Part shown: in pieces, positions 61,487 to 64,000 of the stretch | Layout of the letters: each line of letters begins with the position of its first letter | Numbering within the stretch: position 1 is the first letter of the stretch | Assembly: GCF_016908495.1 (NCBI RefSeq) | Contig: NZ_JAFBDZ010000002.1 | Coordinates: 434,001 to 498,000 of the forward strand | DNA from: Rossellomorea pakistanensis | GTDB taxonomy: Bacteria; Bacillota; Bacilli; Bacillales; Bacillaceae_B | DNA: 64,000 nt | Reading direction: 5' to 3' | Notes under the pieces: generated by a model | Told to the model about the DNA's origin: nothing | The model's database searches: none | The model's input: only the letters and a program-made list of their open reading frames with translations | Program-made: the position numbers and the translations under genes

Positions 61487-63916
61487 TTACTCGTATTCTC
61501 TTAACGTCTCGACAGGAACCTCGGGTTCAGGAAGGTTAAGGGCTTTTACCTTTTGAATGGCCTCATCTGTTATGCTCCATCCCCACTTCTGGTAGAAGGA
61601 TACTAGATCGTAACCAGAAGTCTTGGATGTCATGTAAAGGAGCAGGTCTTTCTTTTGCTGGTCAGTTGATGGGAGTTCCTCGCTCGATAGTTCACGATAG
61701 GCAATATGCAGGTCTGTATAAAAGTCCCAACCATAAGCCAACTGGAGCTGCTTAAAGAAAACAAGCTGATCCATTAATGGATTATCTGTAAATTTCTTTG
61801 AAGGAGAGGGATTGGCTATAAATTCTAAAGCTCTGTCATAATGGGATTTTCCATCGTCACTTTTCTCAAGGAGTCTTTTTACATCCGTGAACTTCTCCTG
61901 TATATAGAGGGTATAGATATTAACGGATACCTCTGTAAGATCTCCCCATTTCCAGGGGTTTTGCTGGTACTCATGGCCCATTTCATGCCAGAATCCCCAA
62001 CCTCTTTCTAAGGCTAATACTGGATCGACCACATGGGATGCAGCTGGGTCAACTGGGATCATCATAGGGTAACCAGCATGCATATAACCTGCACTTATTT
62101 GGACATCTGCCACATATCGATGTGGTCTATCCAAACCTTTATGAGGTTTTGGTAGCTCAGGGTCAATCCCAACAAATGTATTATAACTATCCGCGACACT
62201 ATCCCAATGTTCAACGAGTGCTTCCGGGTCTTCAATGGCTAATAAAGATTCCTTTGGCAATGTGAAGATTACATGTTCACCAACTAGTTCACCCCATGGT
62301 GCAGGGTTATTTTTAACTGAGTTGTGCCATTCCTCATTGGTTGTTTGGCCTTGTACAAAGGTAGGGGAAGAAACCGTCCCGCTTATTTTTACGGAAGCTT
62401 TCGTATTTTTCTTTGCTGTTTTCGGAATTAGGTAAACGAGACCACCATAAGGGCTTTTAATTTGATTGGTTCCAGGCTCTAACTTTTGTTGTAATGCTAC
62501 TATCGGCATTCTACTCCAAGAAGTTTTTCCAGTCAGCACATCTGTATGTGATCCGACTTGAACATACAGATCCTCTGTCCCTTCTGGCACATCGATTGTG
62601 ATTGTGTTACCAGCAGGAGCATAAAGCCCTGTACTGATCCATGTACCAGGTGGATATGCCATACGAAGGTGACTAAGATCCTGATAATCAAAATCAACCT
62701 CTATTACTTTGTCATGGATGATCGGTGCATCTTGAGGGACTGGACCAGGGAAATGGTCAGCGTATGGTGATTTTTCACCATTGGGGTCTAGGGAAGCTTC
62801 ATTAACCTGATAGGCTAAAAGTGCACTTGAATACGGATAATCACTTTTAACAAAGGGCCAGTTGACTTCAAGTTGGCTCATGTCTGCTAAAACCTTTTGT
62901 AGAAGAGGGTGATCCTCCACGATGCTGCTAATGGTTCCGCTAACAATTTGGGCAATGATTTCTTTCTTTTTGGTTGTGTTTGCTCCTTCTGGTCCGATAT
63001 CAAGGTCATTCGCATCCAAAGTCCCGTTTTCAATTGCTTTTGCTTTATCAATGAGTGTAGGTACATAGTAATTTTGCACTTTCTCAAGAGGGAGTGGTGG
63101 TAACGTAGCTGACTTAGTGGTTGCGATCACATTCGTTAGTGAAAGACCAACTTCATTAAGGAACTTTTGTATGCCGTAATGTGAAAGCTTCGGTTTACTG
63201 TATTCATTTGCCATCCATTCTTTTGGGTATCCTTCCATTACCCACCCTTTTTCTCCAAAGATAACGGCTCCACCTTTTTTTACATATTTAAGTAATGCTT
63301 CAACTTCTCCATCTGAAAGAGGTTGATGGAAATTATTCACATAAACTACCTGATGTTTTGCAGGGTTAAGCTTTAATGATAAAAAATTATCTACATGTTT
63401 AAGAGTAATGGGCAGGTCAGGACTCACTGGGATCTCACGATTCGTAACCATTGTAATATTTCCTTCCCCGTTTAATGCATCTTCATACGTTTTATGAACG
63501 GGCAGAGGCTTATCCTTGCGCGTAACCCACGTCAAAATATTATTTGAAACCTTTGTTTTAATTGGATCTGAATGGGAGAAATCGTAATACTCACTTAAAC
63601 CAGCGGCAACTACCCTGCCTTTTCCGAACCTAGATGCTCCCATAAAGGGAATCGTATCTGGATTTATAGCTACAGTAAACGCGTTCTCACCAATCGCACT
63701 GACACCTCCTGCATGGGAGCTGGAATAGGTAGGGAAACCTTGCAACCCATTGTAAAATACGTCGTAATCTGCTTGTAATTTTTCCAGATCTCTCTCATTC
63801 AAAACATTAGATTCACCATTAGTTGTAGCCTGTACATTAGAACTAATCATTGGAGGAATAGCCCCACTTATAACAAGCCCCCCGGCTAATACGACTGTTA
63901 ACAAACTATTTTTCAA
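61487..63916 (-). CDS. Secreted M60 family metallopeptidase, paralogue 2
   Basis: A protein of about 809 residues with the same architecture as its downstream neighbour: signal peptide (SLLTVVLAGGLVISGAIPP), N-terminal flavodoxin-like domain, beta-rich middle and M60 domain with HEMGHEYQQNPWKWGDLTE (His644, Glu645, His648, Glu662). The TTG start is chosen because GGAGG lies 8 bp upstream inside the longer frame, which opens with ATG at 63931. The two genes probably arose by tandem duplication and have diverged. They would act outside the cell on mucin-like glycoproteins. Confidence 0.9.
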   Translation of the reverse strand: MKNSLLTVVLAGGLVISGAIPPMISSNVQATTNGESNVLNERDLEKLQADYDVFYNGLQGFPTYSSSHAGGVSAIGENAFTVAINPDTIPFMGASRFGKGRVVAAGLSEYYDFSHSDPIKTKVSNNILTWVTRKDKPLPVHKTYEDALNGEGNITMVTNREIPVSPDLPITLKHVDNFLSLKLNPAKHQVVYVNNFHQPLSDGEVEALLKYVKKGGAVIFGEKGWVMEGYPKEWMANEYSKPKLSHYGIQKFLNEVGLSLTNVIATTKSATLPPLPLEKVQNYYVPTLIDKAKAIENGTLDANDLDIGPEGANTTKKKEIIAQIVSGTISSIVEDHPLLQKVLADMSQLEVNWPFVKSDYPYSSALLAYQVNEASLDPNGEKSPYADHFPGPVPQDAPIIHDKVIEVDFDYQDLSHLRMAYPPGTWISTGLYAPAGNTITIDVPEGTEDLYVQVGSHTDVLTGKTSWSRMPIVALQQKLEPGTNQIKSPYGGLVYLIPKTAKKNTKASVKISGTVSSPTFVQGQTTNEEWHNSVKNNPAPWGELVGEHVIFTLPKESLLAIEDPEALVEHWDSVADSYNTFVGIDPELPKPHKGLDRPHRYVADVQISAGYMHAGYPMMIPVDPAASHVVDPVLALERGWGFWHEMGHEYQQNPWKWGDLTEVSVNIYTLYIQEKFTDVKRLLEKSDDGKSHYDRALEFIANPSPSKKFTDNPLMDQLVFFKQLQLAYGWDFYTDLHIAYRELSSEELPSTDQQKKDLLLYMTSKTSGYDLVSFYQKWGWSITDEAIQKVKALNLPEPEVPVETLREYE

Positions 63917-64000
63917 TAAATTAACCTCCATCCTTTATTCATTACTTGTTATGATGTCATTACCAGTTGGGTTAAAAAAATAAATTGAATTGAAACATGT

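Overview
The window reads as chromosomal DNA of a low-GC Gram-positive bacterium of the Bacillaceae (Bacillus, Neobacillus or Peribacillus-like). The reasons are AGGAGG-type ribosome binding sites, many GTG and TTG starts, U-tract hairpin terminators and gene sets typical of Bacillus: a divergent citR/citA pair, ykaA-pit, a BceAB-like transporter with yxeA, a CsbB/GtcA/YfhO-like trio, DUF1659/DUF2922/YvrJ and DUF3231. No rRNA, tRNA, CRISPR array, prophage or transposase gene was seen. All calls come from reading the sequence; no database search was run.

Layout. 0.1-2.7 kb: a membrane-anchored alpha/beta hydrolase, then the small DUF1659-DUF2922-YvrJ trio. 2.9-9.0 kb: a 52-bp tandem repeat array, a frameshifted glycerate kinase, a DASS-family anion transporter, a two-component system and a PepSY protein. 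9.4-14.9 kb: a BceAB-like ABC transporter with YxeA and a second two-component system, behind a promoter with 11-bp-phased half-sites. 14.9-25.7 kb: a second, inverted copy of the 52-bp array, then LysE exporter, nucleoside hydrolase, a lipoprotein, a cluster of small DinB/NUDIX/VOC/SRPBCC proteins, AI-2E family permease, secreted sphingomyelinase C, DUF1801, SRPBCC and DUF3231 proteins. 25.9-46.8 kb: a three-gene envelope glycosylation module (DUF6044, GT2, GtrA), CorA, DinB, DUF402, LysR, thioesterase, citR/citA, a 1362-residue Vpr-like subtilase ending in a dockerin domain, histidine phosphatase, SDR, ykaA-pit and a GNAT gene with a 5' frameshift.

47.2-63.9 kb is the most coherent block. 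Its genes are kduD, kduI, an L-fuconolactonase-like amidohydrolase, an SDR, a split UxaA-type dehydratase, a second SDR, an FAH-family hydrolase, fucU, a GntR/UTRA regulator, a secreted family 8 polysaccharide lyase with a discoidin-like domain, and two secreted M60 (HExxH) metallopeptidases in tandem. Together they predict extracellular attack on a glycosaminoglycan-containing or mucin-like glycoprotein. Unsaturated uronate would then enter the Kdu route, and L-fucose would be oxidised by the non-phosphorylating route to pyruvate and lactate. No sugar transporter, unsaturated glucuronyl hydrolase, sulfatase or fucosidase lies in the window, so the block is probably incomplete here.

The intergenic DNA is unusually rich in short ordered repeats. 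There are two inverted arrays of period 52 bp, and several arrays of period 21 bp built on different core motifs (GGACAAATTA at two loci, TTGTGC, ATGAGTCAA, and a weak AAGTTGAAAAT pair). There is also a 236-bp tandem duplication starting inside the 3' end of citA, and two families of small inverted-repeat elements present in more than one copy. The spacings are close to whole turns of the DNA helix (2 and 5), which is the most novel-looking pattern outside the genes.
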